NCBI RefSeq assembly: GCF_018811945.1
Contig: NZ_JACRVU010000004.1
Span: 1 to 64,000 of the forward strand
DNA length: 64,000 nucleotides
Direction: 5' to 3'
From: Gluconobacter sp. P1C6_b
GTDB taxonomy: Bacteria; Pseudomonadota; Alphaproteobacteria; Acetobacterales; Acetobacteraceae
The notes under the pieces: model-generated
The model's database searches: none
What the model was told of the DNA's origin: nothing
The model's input: only the letters and a program-made list of their open reading frames with translations
Translations under genes and position numbers: made by a program
In this document: positions 33,321 through 42,402 of the stretch, in pieces
Layout: each line of letters starts with the position of its first letter
How positions within the stretch are numbered: position 1 is the stretch's first letter

Positions 33321-35297
33321 ATGACCCTTCATGACGTGACGATGGACGTGTCCGAAAAGGCTGATCGCGCGCATGACGTGCGTCCGCCGCTCGACCATCC
33401 CATCGGTGAAGCACCGCTTCCGGGTGATGCCGATTCCGCGGACATGTTTGACGATGTCGTGCAGCTTCCGGGCCATCATGCCGTGCGGGTGGATCGTTCG
33501 CGCGACTCCCTGTTGACGGATTTTGGCAAGGCGACTCTGAACAACCGCTACCTGCTGCCGGGTGAGGACTATCAGGCGCTTTTTGCGCGTGTGGCCTCCT
33601 ATTACGGCGCGGATGCTGGCCATGCGCAGCGGATCTATGACTACATTTCCCGGCACTGGTTCATGCCCGCGACGCCTGTGCTGTCCAATGGCGGTACCGA
33701 GCGCGGTCTGCCGATCTCCTGCTTCCTGAACGAGGCTGAGGACAGCCTCTCGGGAATCGTGGGGCTGTGGAACGAGAATGTCTGGCTGGCCTCCAAGGGT
33801 GGCGGCATTGGCTCTTACTGGGGCAATCTGCGCTCCATCGGCGAGAATATCGGCCGCAATGGCAAGACGTCCGGCGTCATCCCGTTCATCCGCGTCATGG
33901 ACAGCCTGACGCTGGCCATCTCGCAGGGTTCGCTCCGTCGTGGTTCGGCGGCGGTGTATCTGCCGGTCTGGCATCCGGAAGTGGAAGAATTCGTCGAGAT
34001 GCGTCGCCCGACGGGTGGTGATCCGAACCGCAAGGCCCTGAATCTGCATCACGGCGTGCTCGTGACGGACGCTTTCATGCGTGCGGTTGAGAATGACGAG
34101 GAATGGGCGCTGCTGTCCCCGAAGGATCACAGCACGATCCGCAAGGTTTCGGCGCGTGGTCTGTGGATCCGGATCCTGACGGCGCGGATGGAGCAGGGCG
34201 AGCCCTACATCATCTATTCCGACCATGTGAACCGCGCCCGTCCGGAGCATCACAAGCTGGCCGGGCTGGAAGTAAAGACGTCCAATCTCTGCGCCGAAAT
34301 CACGCTGCCGACCGGAATCGATCATCACGGCAAGAACCGCACGGCCGTCTGCTGCCTGTCCTCGCTCAATCTTGAGACCTGGGACGAGTGGAAGGATGAT
34401 CCGCAGTTCATCGAGGACGTCATGCTGTTCCTTGACAACGTGCTGCAGGACTTCATCGACCGTGCACCCGACGACATGGCGCGTGCGAAGTATGCCGCCG
34501 CGCGTGAGCGTTCGGTTGGCCTGGGCGTGATGGGGTTCCATTCCTTCCTTCAGGCCCGGATGATTCCGTTCGAGTCCGTGATGGCGAAGGTCTGGAACCG
34601 GAAGATTTTCGAACACATCCGCAAGCAGGCCGATGCCGCGTCGAAGCATCTGGCGGAAGTGCGGGGTCCGTGCCCCGATGCTGCCGAGTATGGCTTCATG
34701 GAGCGCTTCTCACACAAGCTCGCCATTGCACCGACGGCTTCGATTTCCATCATCACGGGCAATGCCAGCCCCGGCATCGAGCCGATCAGCGCGAATGTGT
34801 TCCTGCAGAAGACGCTTTCGGGTTCCTTCTCGGTGCGCAACCGCCATCTGAAGAAAATTCTGGAAGAGCGCGGTCATGATACGGACGAAGTCTGGTCGGC
34901 GATCACGCTGAACAAGGGCTCCGTGCAGAACCTCGACTTCCTGACGCAGGACGAGAAGGACGTCTTCAAGACGGCGTTCGAACTCGACCAGCGCTGGGTT
35001 GTGGAACATGCTGCCGATCGTGCGCCGTTCATCTGCCAGGCGCAGTCGGTGAACCTGTTCCTGCCAGCCGACGTCCACAAGCGGGACCTGCACCAGATCC
35101 ATTTCCAGGCGTGGAAGAAGGGCCTGAAGTCCCTGTACTACTGCCGCTCCCTGTCCGTGCAGCGCGCGGATGCCGTGTCCAACCTCGCGGTGAAGAGCGA
35201 CATTCTGGAAGACGAAAAATACGAAGCCACGGCTCAGGCCGCTCCGCGCGGCGAGATGAGCAGCGGCGATTACGAAGAGTGCCTGTCCTGCCAGTAA
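33321..35297 (+). CDS. nrdA: Ribonucleoside-diphosphate reductase, large (alpha) subunit, class I
   Basis: NrdA holds the catalytic site that reduces ribonucleotides to deoxyribonucleotides. Visible residues are the redox Cys in PISCFLNEAEDSL, the catalytic Asn-x-Cys-x-Glu in SNLCAEITLP, the other Cys region TAVCCLSSLNL, the radical-transfer Tyr pair in LKSLYYCRSLSV, and the C-terminal shuttle cysteines in EECLSCQ. At 658 residues it is shorter than E. coli NrdA and has no N-terminal ATP-cone motif. I chose ATG 33321, preceded by GGAGAGAG; the frame is open upstream to 33231. Two NrdR boxes lie upstream; nrdB follows after 25 bases. Confidence 0.95.
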   Translation: MTLHDVTMDVSEKADRAHDVRPPLDHPIGEAPLPGDADSADMFDDVVQLPGHHAVRVDRSRDSLLTDFGKATLNNRYLLPGEDYQALFARVASYYGADAGHAQRIYDYISRHWFMPATPVLSNGGTERGLPISCFLNEAEDSLSGIVGLWNENVWLASKGGGIGSYWGNLRSIGENIGRNGKTSGVIPFIRVMDSLTLAISQGSLRRGSAAVYLPVWHPEVEEFVEMRRPTGGDPNRKALNLHHGVLVTDAFMRAVENDEEWALLSPKDHSTIRKVSARGLWIRILTARMEQGEPYIIYSDHVNRARPEHHKLAGLEVKTSNLCAEITLPTGIDHHGKNRTAVCCLSSLNLETWDEWKDDPQFIEDVMLFLDNVLQDFIDRAPDDMARAKYAAARERSVGLGVMGFHSFLQARMIPFESVMAKVWNRKIFEHIRKQADAASKHLAEVRGPCPDAAEYGFMERFSHKLAIAPTASISIITGNASPGIEPISANVFLQKTLSGSFSVRNRHLKKILEERGHDTDEVWSAITLNKGSVQNLDFLTQDEKDVFKTAFELDQRWVVEHAADRAPFICQAQSVNLFLPADVHKRDLHQIHFQAWKKGLKSLYYCRSLSVQRADAVSNLAVKSDILEDEKYEATAQAAPRGEMSSGDYEECLSCQ

Positions 35298-35322
35298 TGG
35301 CGGGATGCGAAAGGACGCAATC

Positions 35323-36342
35323 ATGAGCGACACGACCCCGACAACCGGTTCTCAGGGCGAGCAGCATTTCGACCTGATGACTGCCAACCCGGTCTACAAG
35401 CCCTTCCGGTATCCCTGGGCCTATGATGCCTGGCTGACCCAGCAGCGCGTCCACTGGCTGCCGGAGGAAGTGCCGCTGGCTGATGACGTGAAGGACTGGC
35501 ACCGGACGCTGACGGAAGCCGAGCGTCATCTCGTGACGCAGATCTTCCGCTTCTTCACGCAGTCGGACGTGGAAGTGAACTCCGCGTATATGAAGTATTA
35601 CAGCCAGGTCTTCAAACCGACCGAAGTGCTGATGATGCTGTCGGCGTTCTCGAACATCGAGACGATCCACATCGCCGCGTATTCCCATCTTCTTGATACC
35701 ATCGGGATGCCCGAGACCGAGTATTCGGCCTTCCTGAAGTACAAGGAGATGAAGGACAAATACGATTTCATGCAGTCGTTCAACATCGACAACAAGCGTG
35801 AAATCGCCAAGACGATGGCAGCCTTCGGGGCGTTCATGGAAGGGCTTCAGCTTTTCGCATCTTTCGCGATCCTGCTGAACTTCCCGCGCTTCAACAAGCT
35901 CAAGGGCATGGGGCAGATCGTGTCCTGGTCGGTGCGTGACGAGACGCTGCACTGCCTGTCCATGATCCGCCTGTTCCGGACTTTCGTTCGCGAAAACAGC
36001 GAAATCTGGACGCCTGATTTCCGTGAGGAACTGACGCAGATCTGCCAGACCACGGTTGAACATGAAGATGCGTTCATCGATCTGTGCTTCGAAATGGGGC
36101 CGGTCGAGGGCATGTCCTCCGAGGACGTGAAACGTTACATTCGCTTCATTGCCGATCGTCGCCTGACGCAGCTTGGTCTTGATCCGGTCTATGGGCAGGA
36201 AAATAATCCGCTGCCGTGGATCGACGACATGCTCAATGCTGTCGAACATGCCAACTTCTTCGAGAACCGTTCGACCGAATACTCTCGTGCGTCCACGTCC
36301 GGGACCTGGGAAGAAGCGTTCGAAGGCAACGTCTTCAGCTAA
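35323..36342 (+). CDS. nrdB: Ribonucleoside-diphosphate reductase, small (beta) subunit
   Basis: NrdB carries the di-metal centre and radical tyrosine that start catalysis in NrdA. The carboxylate and His ligands are in QSDVEVNSAYM, SNIETIHIAAYSHLL, FMEGLQLFASF and RDETLHCLSMIRLF. The Tyr in AAYSHLL sits where the radical Tyr of class Ia lies, so this is not a Tyr-less class Ic protein. The length of 339 residues is usual and no ATP-cone is fused here. ATG 35323 follows AAAGGACG. It is co-transcribed with nrdA. Confidence 0.95.
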   Translation: MSDTTPTTGSQGEQHFDLMTANPVYKPFRYPWAYDAWLTQQRVHWLPEEVPLADDVKDWHRTLTEAERHLVTQIFRFFTQSDVEVNSAYMKYYSQVFKPTEVLMMLSAFSNIETIHIAAYSHLLDTIGMPETEYSAFLKYKEMKDKYDFMQSFNIDNKREIAKTMAAFGAFMEGLQLFASFAILLNFPRFNKLKGMGQIVSWSVRDETLHCLSMIRLFRTFVRENSEIWTPDFREELTQICQTTVEHEDAFIDLCFEMGPVEGMSSEDVKRYIRFIADRRLTQLGLDPVYGQENNPLPWIDDMLNAVEHANFFENRSTEYSRASTSGTWEEAFEGNVFS

Positions 36343-36352
36343 GACCCGATAG

Positions 36353-36384
36353 GGGGAAGCCTAATCCTCGGGCAGGGCTTCCCC
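36353..36384. terminator. Hairpin at the nrdB/trmN6-like convergent junction
   Basis: GGGGAAGCC (36353-36361) pairs with GGCTTCCCC (36376-36384) over a 14-base loop. It begins 11 bases after the nrdB stop and covers the stop of the opposite gene. No T-run follows, so it may end or stabilise both transcripts. Confidence 0.45.
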
Positions 36385-37203
36385 GTCGCGCAGGACGCGC
36401 TCGGCCGCAGGTGTAAAGCGGCCGTCTGCTTCGTGGAGGATCAGCCCGGCTCGCAGTCGGAAAATGCCACGGCCTCCATGCACCGCGCGGACCAGAACCA
36501 GCTTCGCTTCACGTCCCGCCTTAGGCCAGAAGGGATAGAACTGGATCGAACCACATCCATTTTCCAGCAGGGTCTGACAGGCCCGGTCCGCAACGGCGGT
36601 GGACAGGACAAAGGTCAGTGTCCCGCCCGGCAGGACCCATTTCGTCAGGGCGCGGATCCACTCTTCTGGTGCAGTTGTCTCCGCGCTCAGGGCCAGACGG
36701 CGTCGGCTGTCGGGCGACGGTGTCCCTGAAGGGCTGTGCCACGGCGGATTGGCCATGACGTGATGGAAGCGGCCATTCGCAGTGGGTGTGAGAGCACGGA
36801 GGCTCTGGGGGATAGCCGGCAGATGGGCCTGAAGGATCCGGAGTTTAGGGATGCCGCCCGAAAGCAGGTTGTTGCGGATATTCTGTTCGGCCAGGGCCTG
36901 TGTCTCAGGATCGGACTCCAGCCCGACTCCATGCACATCTGGGATACGGGCCGAGAGGCAGAGCAGGGCAGCTCCTGCGCCGCAGCCGCCTTCCAGGACC
37001 GTTTCGCCAGGTCTTGCGGGGATCGAGGCCGCCATGAGGACAGGCTCAAGGCCGGTCCTGTAGCCTTTGGCGAACTGGTCGTAACGCACCCGCCCGCCCA
37101 TCAGGAAACCCGCTTCCCGGGCGGGGGCAGGAGGGACAGACAGGTTCCCGATAAAGGACTGCGGCGGGGGCAATGGGTTGACCGTCTTCCTGCTGCCGCT
37201 CAT
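36361..37203 (-). CDS. TrmN6-like N6-adenine methyltransferase
   Basis: The SAM site is ETVLEGGCGAGAALLCLSARI near residue 68 and the N6-amino methylation motif is MANPPWH near residue 150. This NPPW/NPPY pattern with a following FVLSTAVADRACQTLL matches the YfiC/TrmN6 group that modifies A37 of tRNA1Val in E. coli. The opening GRVRYDQFAKGYRTGLEPVLMAASIPA also fits that group. The length is 280 residues. The ATG at 37203 diverges from the polyprenyl synthase gene. The target RNA is inferred from family only. Confidence 0.82.
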   Translation of the reverse strand: MSGSRKTVNPLPPPQSFIGNLSVPPAPAREAGFLMGGRVRYDQFAKGYRTGLEPVLMAASIPARPGETVLEGGCGAGAALLCLSARIPDVHGVGLESDPETQALAEQNIRNNLLSGGIPKLRILQAHLPAIPQSLRALTPTANGRFHHVMANPPWHSPSGTPSPDSRRRLALSAETTAPEEWIRALTKWVLPGGTLTFVLSTAVADRACQTLLENGCGSIQFYPFWPKAGREAKLVLVRAVHGGRGIFRLRAGLILHEADGRFTPAAERVLRDGEALPED

Positions 37204-37353
37204 ATGATCTTCCCAACCTGTCGTCCGGCGTTACATGGTCCGTTCGTTCTTCCTGCGACAGGAGAGAAAGAACGGGGCTACGCCACATCATATCGTGCCC
37301 GTGCGGTCCTGGGCCAGTCTCCGGGTCCGTTGCGGGAACTGGAGTAATCACCC

Positions 37354-38409
37354 TTGGATTCTGCCGCACCGGACGTTTCTGCGACCGTTGAGAAAGCTGT
37401 GGTCAGGGATGCAGGGGGCGAGAGCGCCCTTTCCGCTCTGTCCGCCTACCTGGAACAGGACATGCAGGCCTGCAACCGTGCCATCATCGCGCGGATGGAG
37501 AGCCCGGTCCCGCTCATTCCGCAGCTTGGCGCCCATCTTGTCGCAGCTGGCGGCAAGCGTCTGCGACCCCTGCTGACACTCGCCTCCTCCCGTCTGTGCG
37601 GCTACCAGTCGACTCCTGAAAACCAGCGTCATGTCGGCCTCGCCGCCTGCGTGGAGTTCATCCATACCGCCACACTGCTTCACGATGACGTGGTCGATGA
37701 GAGCAACCTCCGTCGGGGGCTGGCCTCGGCCAACGCCGTATTCGGCAACAAGGCCTCCGTTCTGGTGGGCGACTTCCTGTTTGCGAGGTCGTTCCAGCTG
37801 ATGACGGCGGACGGGTCGCTTAAGGTCATGGCGATCCTGTCCGATGCTTCGGCAACCATTGCCGAAGGTGAAGTTCTGCAGATGGTCACGCAGAACGACC
37901 TGTCCACGCCGGTTGATCGCTATCTTGAAGTCATCCATGGCAAGACGGCGGCCCTGTTCGCTGCGGCCTGCCGTGTTGGCGCGGTTGTCGCGGATCGGCC
38001 GGAAGCGGAAGAGCTCGCACTGGACCGTTTCGGGACCAATCTGGGCATGGCGTTCCAGCTGGTCGATGATGCGCTGGATTATGCGGCCGACCAGCAGGTT
38101 CTGGGCAAGACGGTCGGCGATGACATGCGCGAGGGCAAGATCACGCTGCCCGTTCTGGCTGCCTACGAAGCCGGCTCTCCCGAAGATCGCGCTTTCTGGG
38201 AGCGGGTCATTGAAAAGGGTGAGCAGACGGAAGCCGATCTGCCGCATGCCCTGGCCCTGATCGAGAAGACCGGTGCCATCGCAACGACGATCGCTCGCGC
38301 GCAGGCCTATGCTGCCGAGGCTGTCGATGCGCTGTCGATTTTCCCGGACAGTGAACTGCGTCGTCTTATGACGGAGACGGTCCAGTATACCGTCGATCGC
38401 GCACGCTGA
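37354..38409 (+). CDS. ispB: Long-chain polyprenyl diphosphate synthase (ubiquinone side chain)
   Basis: This trans-prenyltransferase elongates farnesyl diphosphate to the ubiquinone side chain. The two Asp-rich motifs are LLHDDVVDES near residue 110 and LVDDALDYAAD near residue 235, with GGKRLRPLL before the first. The residues before the first motif (EFIHTATLL) are small, as in octa- to decaprenyl synthases; Acetobacteraceae usually make Q-10, so decaprenyl is possible. The start is a TTG at 37354 with GGAG about ten bases upstream. It supplies UbiA. A clear terminator follows. Confidence 0.9.
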   Translation: MDSAAPDVSATVEKAVVRDAGGESALSALSAYLEQDMQACNRAIIARMESPVPLIPQLGAHLVAAGGKRLRPLLTLASSRLCGYQSTPENQRHVGLAACVEFIHTATLLHDDVVDESNLRRGLASANAVFGNKASVLVGDFLFARSFQLMTADGSLKVMAILSDASATIAEGEVLQMVTQNDLSTPVDRYLEVIHGKTAALFAAACRVGAVVADRPEAEELALDRFGTNLGMAFQLVDDALDYAADQQVLGKTVGDDMREGKITLPVLAAYEAGSPEDRAFWERVIEKGEQTEADLPHALALIEKTGAIATTIARAQAYAAEAVDALSIFPDSELRRLMTETVQYTVDRAR

Positions 38410-38422
38410 GGCGCTCTGAAAT

Positions 38423-38454
38423 GCCCTGTTCCTGAGTGGACAGGGCGTTTTTTT
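38423..38454 (+). terminator. Rho-independent terminator after the polyprenyl synthase gene
   Basis: GCCCTGT (38423-38429) pairs with ACAGGGC (38440-38446), followed by G and seven T. The T-run touches the stop codon of the convergent murI gene. Confidence 0.85.
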
Positions 38455-39299
38455 CAGGCTTCCACCATGCTAGGTGCGAGAGCCGCAAACACATCCCATT
38501 GCGAAAAACCGAGTCTTTGCGCTGCAGCTTTCAACCTTGCGGCGTCCTGTGGTGCGCAGGTCATCAGAAGCCTGCCGGGTCGGGACGGTGCTGAGGAGCA
38601 GGGTGCCTTCTGAAGGACAGTCTGGACCTGCCGTGCGACTGCGGGGGCGGGGTCCAGCCAGGTGATGCCAGGGGGAGACAGGCGCTCGAAAGCATCCATC
38701 AGGAATGTGTAATGTGTGCAGCCCAAGCCCACGGTGTCGATCTCGTCGCCATGAGGCTGACTGAAAAGGCAGGTCAGTTCGTGCTGTACGTCTGAATCTG
38801 CGATGACCTCACCCAGAAAGGCGCGCTCTGCCAGATCCGCCAGCCGGCGTGCACCATGGGTGATCAGGCGGCAGTCAGGCGCAAAATCGCGATGAAGCTG
38901 GAGGATGTAAGGGCGTCTCGCCGTGGCCGACGTCGACAGCAGACCGATGACCCGGCTCTCGGAAACGCGCCCGGCCCAGCGGATCGGTGGTACACAGCCG
39001 ACTACGGGAATGTTCAGGCGCTGCCGCAGGGCAGGCAGGGCAATCGTGCTGGCGGTGTTGCAGGCAATAACCAGAACGTCGGGCTGAAGACGCTCGCAGG
39101 CTGCGACCAGAAGGCTGACAATCCGGGAGGTCAGCAGATCGTCAGGCTGTTCGCCGTACGGGAACAGGGCCGTATCGGCGAGATAATCGATATGCAGGGC
39201 GGGGAGGAGGTCGCGCAGGGCCTGCACGACACCCATCCCGCCAATGCCGGAGTCAAAAACCAGACTCCGGCCAGCTGGCACAGATGCGCCAGTGGTCAT
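38454..39299 (-). CDS. murI: Glutamate racemase
   Basis: MurI makes D-glutamate for peptidoglycan. Both catalytic cysteines are visible, in VIACNTASTIALPAL near residue 70 and in LGCTHYTFLMDAF near residue 180. VFDSGIGGMGVVQALRDLLP is the usual N-terminus. I chose ATG 39299, which overlaps the pyrE stop as TGATG; the longer frame runs into pyrE. At 281 residues it has a normal length. It is translated after pyrE in a two-gene unit. Confidence 0.94.
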   Translation of the reverse strand: MTTGASVPAGRSLVFDSGIGGMGVVQALRDLLPALHIDYLADTALFPYGEQPDDLLTSRIVSLLVAACERLQPDVLVIACNTASTIALPALRQRLNIPVVGCVPPIRWAGRVSESRVIGLLSTSATARRPYILQLHRDFAPDCRLITHGARRLADLAERAFLGEVIADSDVQHELTCLFSQPHGDEIDTVGLGCTHYTFLMDAFERLSPPGITWLDPAPAVARQVQTVLQKAPCSSAPSRPGRLLMTCAPQDAARLKAAAQRLGFSQWDVFAALAPSMVEA

Positions 39300-40045
39300 C
39301 AGGCTTCGGCTTTGGCCTTGAGAGCCAGCGCCTCTTCCGCGCTGCTCACGCCGCCATGCTTCCTGGACCAGCCGCATGGGTCTTCCAAGAAGCGGCGGAC
39401 TTCAGCGCTGTCTTTTTCGGAGAAGTAGTCGCCACCGGCACAGGCTTCCAGAACGTCCCACCAGGTGCAGAGCGAATGCAGCGAGATGTCCATGTCCGCC
39501 AGCGTCTTGTGAGCGCCGGGGAACACGCCATAAAAGAACACGACGAAAGTGTGGTTCACAATGGCGCCTGCGTCACGCAGGGCATTGGCGAATCGGATCT
39601 TGGACGCACCATCCGTCGTCAGATCCTCGACCAGCAGGGTGCGCATGCCTTCAGGCACATCGCCTTCGATCTGCGCATTGCGGCCGAAGCCCTTGGGCTT
39701 TTTGCGGACGTAGGCCATCGGCGTCATCATCCGGTCCGCGATCCAGGCGGCGAACGGAATACCGGCGGTCTCGCCACCCACGACGGCATCGATGCTTTCA
39801 TAGCCGATGTGACGGCCGATTTTCTCGACGGCCAGTTCCATGATCTTGGTGCGCGCACGCGGGAAGAAAATAATCTTGCGGCAGTCGATATAGACCGGGG
39901 ACTTCCAGCCGGACGTCAGGGTGTAGGGCTCTTCCGGACGGAAGTTGATGGCCTTGATCTCAAGCAGGATACGGGCCGTGGTGAGGGCCGCGTCACGGTC
40001 CCACTGGGTGCGGCCCGCCATCGGGCTTTCGGCGAACTGGGTCAT
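39299..40045 (-). CDS. pyrE: Orotate phosphoribosyltransferase
   Basis: PyrE adds PRPP-derived ribose phosphate to orotate in pyrimidine synthesis. The PRPP loop is TLLVEDLTTDGASK, and GWKSPVYIDCRKIIFFPRAR and VGGETAGIPFAAWIAD are family blocks. At 248 residues it is longer than the E. coli enzyme because of an extended C-terminus after about residue 205 (EKDSAEVRRFLEDP). GGAGAC precedes the ATG at 40045. A 207-base gap separates it from the small gene at 40253. Confidence 0.94.
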   Translation of the reverse strand: MTQFAESPMAGRTQWDRDAALTTARILLEIKAINFRPEEPYTLTSGWKSPVYIDCRKIIFFPRARTKIMELAVEKIGRHIGYESIDAVVGGETAGIPFAAWIADRMMTPMAYVRKKPKGFGRNAQIEGDVPEGMRTLLVEDLTTDGASKIRFANALRDAGAIVNHTFVVFFYGVFPGAHKTLADMDISLHSLCTWWDVLEACAGGDYFSEKDSAEVRRFLEDPCGWSRKHGGVSSAEEALALKAKAEA

Positions 40046-40252
40046 GCTTGTCTCCGCTGACGTCGTTTTCTCGTGGTTTACCGGGCTGTCGTCGGGAAGG
40101 GTAGGGGCAATATGTTCCGCCTCCGGGCTGTGTGAACTTTATCGCGCGCCTGTCAGTGTCATCGGTCCCATCGATCTTCGTGCTTGCATGGGAGCGTCCG
40201 GAGTTCTAGGGAGAGATATCGATATTCATTCTCATTTACGGCAGGAACAGAA

Positions 40253-40489
40253 GTGAGCATAGAGACCCGTCGGATCGGCCGGAAATGCGAACGTGCTGTT
40301 GTGACGGCCTATCAGGAACTGCGTGAAGTCGGCCAGCCGGACATGCAGGCCTTTGCGGCCTGCACGACGCTGTATCGCATCCACCATCCCGAATCTTCCG
40401 TGAAGGAAGCACGCCGCCTCGTGGCCGAATGGATCGACCATCACGTCGTCCGTCAGGCCCGTGGCCAGACCCCGGGCTGCGACTGCTGA
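40253..40489 (+). CDS. Small hypothetical protein
   Basis: I do not recognise this 78-residue protein. It is basic and probably helical (CERAVVTAYQELREVG, DMQAFAACTTLYRIHHPESS, VKEARRLVAEWIDHHVV) and ends in a Cys-Asp-Cys tail. The GTG at 40253 follows AGGAACAGA, which I favour over an upstream ATG at 40184 that adds a basic, unlikely N-terminus. It is convergent with gltA, separated by 16 bases. No signal peptide is seen. Confidence 0.6.
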   Translation: MSIETRRIGRKCERAVVTAYQELREVGQPDMQAFAACTTLYRIHHPESSVKEARRLVAEWIDHHVVRQARGQTPGCDC

Positions 40490-40497
40490 ACTTTGCG

Positions 40498-40515
40498 GAG
40501 GCGCTTCAGCGCCTC
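40498..40515. terminator. Hairpin at the small-ORF/gltA convergent junction
   Basis: GAGGCGC (40498-40504) pairs with GCGCCTC (40509-40515) around TTCA, which contains the gltA stop codon on the minus strand. No T-run follows in either direction. Confidence 0.4.
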
Positions 40516-41801
40516 TCGCTCATGGGGACGAAACTCCGTTCTGCCGCACCGATATAAAGCTGCCTCGGGCGGCTGATGCGAACGGACGGTTCCTCGATCA
40601 TTTCCTTCCACTGACTGACCCATCCGACTGTCCTCGCGACTGCGAACAGTACCGTGAACATGCTCTTGGGAATTCCGAGAGCCTTCAGGATCAGTCCGGA
40701 ATAGAAATCCACATTCGGATAGAGGCGGCGGCTGACGAAATAATCGTCCTCGGTCGCCACGCGCTCCAGCTCCATCGCCAGATCCAGAAGCGGGTCGCGT
40801 TTGAGGCCAAGCTCCTCGATGACTTCGTGGCACGTCGCCTGAAGGATCTTCGCGCGCGGATCGAAATTCTTGTAGACGCGATGGCCAAAGCCCATCAGGC
40901 GCACGCCGGAATCGCGGTTCTTGACTTCGTTGAGAAAGGCCGGGATGCCCTCGCGCGTGCCGATGGTTTCCAGCATGCCGAGCGCGGCCTCGTTGGCCCC
41001 CCCATGTGCAGGCCCCCACAGGGCGGCAATGCCGGCGGCAATGCAGGCATAGGGATTTGCGCCGGTTGAACCCACAAGGCGGACGGTTGTCGTGGATGCG
41101 TTCTGCTCGTGATCGGCATGCAACAGCAGGATGCGGTCCATCGCGCGGGCCAGAACGGGATTGACGCGGTAATGGTTGCCGGGCCGGGCGAACAGCATGT
41201 GCAGGAAGTTCTCGGAGAACGACATTTCTTCATCGGGATAGATGAAGGGTTCGCCGATGGAATATTTATAGGCCCAGGCTGCGATGGTCGGGACCTTGGC
41301 GATCAGCCGGCGGGCCGAGAGATCCCGGGCTTTTGGCTCCGAAATGTCCAGACCGTCATGATAGAAGGCCGAGAGCGCACCGACCGTTCCGCAGAGGATC
41401 GCCATGGGATGCGCATCGCGGCGGAAACCGTTGAAGAAGTTCCGGATCTGCTCGTTCAGCAGCCGGTGTGTATTCATGTCCGTGCGGAACGCCTGATACT
41501 GCGCGGCTGTCGGCAGCTCGCCATAAAGCAGCAGATAGGCCGTTTCGGTGAAGCTGGCGTTGAGGGCCAGATCCTCGATCGGATAGCCACGATGCAGAAG
41601 GACGCCCTTGTCGCCGTCAATATAGCTGATGGCGCTGGTGCAGGTCGCGGTGCTGCCAAGTCCCGGATCGAAGGAGAAGACGCCCGTTTTCTGGGACAGG
41701 GCGCGCATGTCCACGACGTCCGGACCGATCGTTCCTTCCAGAAGTGGAAACTGACGGCTGAGGCCATCGAGACCAAAGGTTGCGGAACGGTTTTCGGACA
41801 T
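40506..41801 (-). CDS. gltA: Citrate synthase
   Basis: GltA condenses acetyl-CoA and oxaloacetate. The 431-residue type II (hexameric) form has the N-terminal Zn/NADH-type region, [13 protein letters not shown], the catalytic His regions [21 protein letters not shown] and [25 protein letters not shown], and the late Asp region [15 protein letters not shown] chose ATG 41801; a GTG four codons upstream abuts a possible AGGCGG. In acetic acid bacteria this is the enzyme also known as AarA. A large inverted repeat lies between it and sixA. Confidence 0.96.
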   Translation of the reverse strand: MSENRSATFGLDGLSRQFPLLEGTIGPDVVDMRALSQKTGVFSFDPGLGSTATCTSAISYIDGDKGVLLHRGYPIEDLALNASFTETAYLLLYGELPTAAQYQAFRTDMNTHRLLNEQIRNFFNGFRRDAHPMAILCGTVGALSAFYHDGLDISEPKARDLSARRLIAKVPTIAAWAYKYSIGEPFIYPDEEMSFSENFLHMLFARPGNHYRVNPVLARAMDRILLLHADHEQNASTTTVRLVGSTGANPYACIAAGIAALWGPAHGGANEAALGMLETIGTREGIPAFLNEVKNRDSGVRLMGFGHRVYKNFDPRAKILQATCHEVIEELGLKRDPLLDLAMELERVATEDDYFVSRRLYPNVDFYSGLILKALGIPKSMFTVLFAVARTVGWVSQWKEMIEEPSVRISRPRQLYIGAAERSFVPMSERR

Positions 41802-41849
41802 GCAGCTGATCACCCGCCTGAAATGTAAGAATGTTGTTTTGTTTTATCT

Positions 41850-41896
41850 CTGAAAGGTTTTTTATGTCCAGAGAGACCCTCTGGACGCTCTTTCAG
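41850..41896. repeat. Nested inverted repeat upstream of gltA
   Basis: Outer arms CTGAAAG (41850-41856) and CTTTCAG (41890-41896) enclose inner arms GTCCAGAG (41866-41873) and CTCTGGAC (41879-41886). The sequence begins in the last codons of sixA and lies 49 bases before the gltA start on the minus strand. It lacks a U-tract toward gltA. It could be an operator, an RNA element or an inefficient terminator. Confidence 0.5.
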
Positions 41897-42402
41897 GGCT
41901 GGAGGAGCGTAATGGGCTGGATCGTGGACGGTCGGACATCCAACCACTGCCCCGGAACGCCCAGAACCGTCAGGCCAGCTAGGGGATAAGATCGGTAGAG
42001 CGTGGAAAACCGGGCGCTCTGAAGGGCAGGACCGAGAAGATCGCAGGCAAAGTCGCCGATGGTCGGGTTATGGCCGACGATCAGCAGGCTCTCGACGGTT
42101 TCCGGCGTGGCGTGAATGAAGCCGTAAAGATCGGCAGCCGTTGCGGAATACAGACTGTCTTCGATTGCGAGTGATGCGGCCGTGTCAGAAGTGGCGAGAA
42201 CGCCCTGCGCGGTCTGTCGGGTGCGGATGGCTGGGCTGCACAGGATCCGGATGGGGGAAGGCAGGTCCAGCGTGGAAAGCTGTCTGCCAATGCTGGCGGC
42301 CTGCTCCTGTCCTTTCGGTGTAAGCGCACGGGCGCGGTCACCCTTCTCCGTCAGGACATGGGGGACGGCCTCGGCGTGGCGCAGAAGCAGGAGGCGGCGC
42401 AT
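41893..42402 (-). CDS. sixA: SixA-like phosphohistidine phosphatase
   Basis: SixA removes phosphate from His residues of phosphorelay or PTS proteins. The catalytic RHG-type motif is RHAEAV at the N-terminus (RRLLLLRHAEA) and the second His is in LLIVGHNPTIGDFACDL. The single domain of 169 residues fits. Its ATG overlaps the chorismate mutase stop by one base. The target protein is unknown. Confidence 0.85.
   Translation of the reverse strand: MRRLLLLRHAEAVPHVLTEKGDRARALTPKGQEQAASIGRQLSTLDLPSPIRILCSPAIRTRQTAQGVLATSDTAASLAIEDSLYSATAADLYGFIHATPETVESLLIVGHNPTIGDFACDLLGPALQSARFSTLYRSYPLAGLTVLGVPGQWLDVRPSTIQPITLLQP

Noticed and set aside
33192-34649. Minus-strand frame of 485 codons antisense to nrdA
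   Set aside because: Arg/His-rich shadow of a GC-rich gene; no family features and nrdA is certain.
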